A stretch of 64,000 nucleotides of DNA, taken from contig JAEUPP010000068.1 of NCBI GenBank assembly GCA_016790075.1, positions 1 through 64,000 of the forward strand, written 5' to 3'. This document shows, piece by piece, positions 62,219-64,000 of the stretch; within the stretch, counting starts at the first letter, position 1; each line of letters begins with the position of its first letter. Both the position numbers and the translations under genes were made by a program. The notes below the pieces were generated by a model. That model saw only the letters and a list, made by a program, of their open reading frames with translations, was not told where the DNA came from and searched no databases. The stretch is from Rhodanobacteraceae bacterium (lineage in GTDB: Bacteria; Pseudomonadota; Gammaproteobacteria; Xanthomonadales; Rhodanobacteraceae).

Positions 62219-62817
62219 GTCCCGCAGTGAGAATCGAGTGTTTCCACGGTGCGGCGGTAACGCCGCACCTGGACGCGGTCGCGGCACTGCGCATCGCCGT
62301 ATTCCGCGACTGGCCGTATTGTTATGCCGGCAGCGCGGAGTACGAGGCGCGTTACCTGGAGACCTATGCGCGTTCGCCGCGCAGCCTGTTCGTACTGGCC
62401 TTGCACGGCGACGAGGTGATCGGCGCGTCTACCGCGCTACCGCTGGCGGACGAAGTTGGCGCCTTCCAGCAGCCGTTCATCGAGCGCGGCATTGATCTCG
62501 CGCAGGTGTTCTATTTTGGTGAATCCGTGCTGCTGCCGGCCTGGCGTGGCCGCGGCCTTGGACACGCTTTCTTTGACGCGCGCGAGGCGCGGGCGCGGGA
62601 GCTGGGTTTGGCCCTGACCGCGTTCTGTGCGGTCGAGCGCGAAGTCGGGGATGCACGGCGCCCGGCCGGGTACAGGGACAACGAGGCGTTCTGGCGCAAG
62701 CGCGGTTACCAGCGCCAGGACGCGATGTTCTGTGAGCTGGAGTGGCTGGAAACCGGTGCAGCGGAGCCGCAAATGCACCGCCTGCGCTTCTGGCTGCGTG
62801 GCGCGCAGCCGTGCTGA
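62215..62817 (+). CDS. GNAT family N-acetyltransferase
   Basis: 200 residues from the ATG at 62215 (overlaps the preceding stop). Acetyl-CoA motif A is visible as LLPAWRGRGLGHAFFDARE; LRIAVFRDWPYCYAGS is the N-terminal substrate region. Start of the following gene overlaps its stop (TGATG), so the acetyltransferase and the nitrilase-like enzyme are probably translated together. Confidence 0.85.
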   Translation: MSPAVRIECFHGAAVTPHLDAVAALRIAVFRDWPYCYAGSAEYEARYLETYARSPRSLFVLALHGDEVIGASTALPLADEVGAFQQPFIERGIDLAQVFYFGESVLLPAWRGRGLGHAFFDAREARARELGLALTAFCAVEREVGDARRPAGYRDNEAFWRKRGYQRQDAMFCELEWLETGAAEPQMHRLRFWLRGAQPC

Positions 62818-63692
62818 TGCGTATCGCGGTGGCGCAATGGCCTGTCGTCGCGCCCGTGAGCATGGACGACTATGCGGCGCGTCTGCGGCGCGAAACCGAG
62901 ACCGTTGCCGGGCAAGGTGCGCAACTGGCGGTACTGCCGGAATATCTCTCGCTAGAACTTGCCGGCATGTTTGCCGATGCGGTGCGTACTGATTTTGCCG
63001 CCTCGCTTGCGCAGCTGCAGCCCTTGTACGCCGACTGGCAGGAGCTGTTCGCCACGCTTGCGCAGGCTAGTGGCCTGCACCTGCTGGCGGGTAGCTTCCT
63101 GCTGCGCCAGCCCAATGGCCGCTATCGCAATCGTTCGGAACTGTTCGCCCCTGACGGTCGCCGCTGGTTCCAGGACAAGCTCACCTTGACCGGATTTGAG
63201 CGTGCCGCCGGCTGCCTGGAACCCGGCGACCAGTTGCAGGTATTTGATACGGCGCTAGGCCGTATTGCGGTCAACGTCTGCTACGACTGCGAATTTCCGC
63301 TGTACCTGCGCCGCCAGTACGAAGCCGGAGCGCGCCTGCTGCTGGTGCCGAGCTGCACGGACACGCCGGCCGGCGCGACCCGCGTGCGCGTCGGCTGCCG
63401 TGCGCGTGCGCTGGAAAACCAGATATACGTCGCACAGTCCGTCACCGCCGGTACCGCGGCCTGGAGTCCAGCGCTCGACACCAATACCGGCAATGCTGCC
63501 GTGTACGCGCCCAGCGACCGCGGTCTGCCGGATGACGGCATCATCGCCAGCGCAGCCGCCGGTACAGTCTGGACTTGTGCCGATATCGACACCGAGGCGC
63601 TTGTTCGCCTGCGCAGCGAAGGGCAGGTCGCCAACGCAGCCGACTGGGACGCGCAATTGCGCCCGGCTGTTGCGGCCGCGGTCGTGCGCTGA
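62817..63692 (+). CDS. carbon-nitrogen hydrolase (nitrilase superfamily)
   Basis: 291 residues from the ATG at 62817. The Glu-Lys-Cys triad is clear: Glu42 in VLPEYLSLE, Lys121 in WFQDKLTLTGFE, Cys155 in AVNVCYDCEFP. It belongs to the branch commonly paired with a GNAT gene, as seen here. Amidase substrate unknown. Confidence 0.9.
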   Translation: MRIAVAQWPVVAPVSMDDYAARLRRETETVAGQGAQLAVLPEYLSLELAGMFADAVRTDFAASLAQLQPLYADWQELFATLAQASGLHLLAGSFLLRQPNGRYRNRSELFAPDGRRWFQDKLTLTGFERAAGCLEPGDQLQVFDTALGRIAVNVCYDCEFPLYLRRQYEAGARLLLVPSCTDTPAGATRVRVGCRARALENQIYVAQSVTAGTAAWSPALDTNTGNAAVYAPSDRGLPDDGIIASAAAGTVWTCADIDTEALVRLRSEGQVANAADWDAQLRPAVAAAVVR

Positions 63693-63701
63693 AGGCGCGG
63701 A

Positions 63702-64000
63702 TCAGATCAACGCCAGCGTTACTCCCGGCACCAGCCATAGGGACAAACCTGCAAGCAGGCTGCCGATGACGCCAGCGGCGAGCACGTCGCTGGGGAAATG
63801 CAGTCCGAGCACGACTCGCGATGCAGCGACGAGCGCCGTGAAAGGTAGCAATGCGACAGCGAGCAGCGGAAAGTACGCAATTGCAACGAGGCTGAAGCTG
63901 ACTGCGTGCAAGGTGTGGCCTGATGGAAAACTGTACTCATCCAAAGGTGGAGTGTGGGCCACTATGCCGCGGTGCGCGCGGAAGGGCCTTGGCCGGCGCG
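63702..64000 (-). CDS. PAP2 superfamily phosphatase (partial, 5' end beyond window)
   Basis: The frame is open to the right edge, so only the C-terminal half is present. Motif 1 end RRPRPFRAHRGI, motif 2 SFPSGHTLHAV and motif 3 SRVVLGLHFPSDVLAAG are intact, with the two catalytic His. A second PAP2 paralog relative to 46306-46980. Three terminal hydrophobic segments. Confidence 0.88.
   Translation of the reverse strand, partial: RRPRPFRAHRGIVAHTPPLDEYSFPSGHTLHAVSFSLVAIAYFPLLAVALLPFTALVAASRVVLGLHFPSDVLAAGVIGSLLAGLSLWLVPGVTLALI

Noticed and set aside
60377-62287. 636-codon minus-strand ORF
   Set aside because: Antisense to the DUF885 gene, which has the HExxH-type motif; GC-skewed shadow.

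Overview
The window looks like a chromosomal stretch from a GC-rich gammaproteobacterium of the Xanthomonadales (Lysobacterales) type. Three things suggest this: the run rpoN-hpf-ptsN-hprK-rapZ-EIIA-HPr-EI-mgtE, with HPr kinase in a Gram-negative setting; the lpt/kds cluster beside it; and a chromosomal integron whose integrase has decayed, as is known in xanthomonads. No rRNA or tRNA gene was recognised. Assignments rest on motifs and family knowledge; no database search was run.

Layout. 1-1316: 3' end of an RHS polymorphic toxin with a zincin-like tip, plus a likely immunity gene. 1401-20635: housekeeping block on the minus strand up to kdsD (mgtE, two polytopic membrane proteins, a 2OG-Fe(II) oxygenase, a regulatory PTS with HprK, RapZ and PtsN, Hpf, RpoN, LptBAC, KdsC, KdsD), then BolA/IbaG and MurA on the plus strand. 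20773-21480: DUF3108 protein.

21734-28375 is the most interesting part: a tightly overlapping operon encoding a Trypco1-like protein, a trypsin-like protease, a MoxR-type AAA+ ATPase, a large SAV_2336-like protein with a C-terminal formylglycine-generating-enzyme (FGE)/C-type-lectin domain, and a second stand-alone FGE-fold protein. The 3' ends of the last two genes form a pair of variable repeats with the hallmark of diversity-generating retroelement (DGR) mutagenesis: AAC-template-like codons that change at positions 1 and 2 and keep C at position 3. Both are followed by the same tandem GC-rich hairpins. A stub of a DGR accessory gene lies between them. No reverse transcriptase or template repeat is visible, so this appears to be an orphaned DGR-diversified NTP-dependent conflict (defence) system.

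28376-30128 is a junk-like junction with two small coupled ORFs and a frameshifted comM fragment. 30129-37282 is a chromosomal integron: an intI pseudogene that keeps only its two ends and has lost the catalytic Tyr, an attI region, and 11 cassettes, mostly small unknown proteins and membrane proteins plus one large lipoprotein serine hydrolase. The attI/intI-start region is duplicated inside the array, one attC is reduced to 27 bp, and one attC is a perfect palindrome.

37785-64000 returns to core genes: a VTT-domain protein, a 19-copy minisatellite that supplies the purN stop codon, purN-purM, DUF2066, CDP-alcohol phosphatidyltransferase, AI-2E/PerM, Hda, ComEA, M20 peptidase, PAP2, a NarL-type two-component pair, a MITE-like element beside a beta-helix gene remnant, a SET-domain protein, OsmC, an RsuA-type pseudouridine synthase, kbl and tdh (threonine catabolism) separated by three secreted proteins, RlmJ, a DUF885 peptidase, a GNAT-nitrilase pair and a partial PAP2 gene at the right edge.
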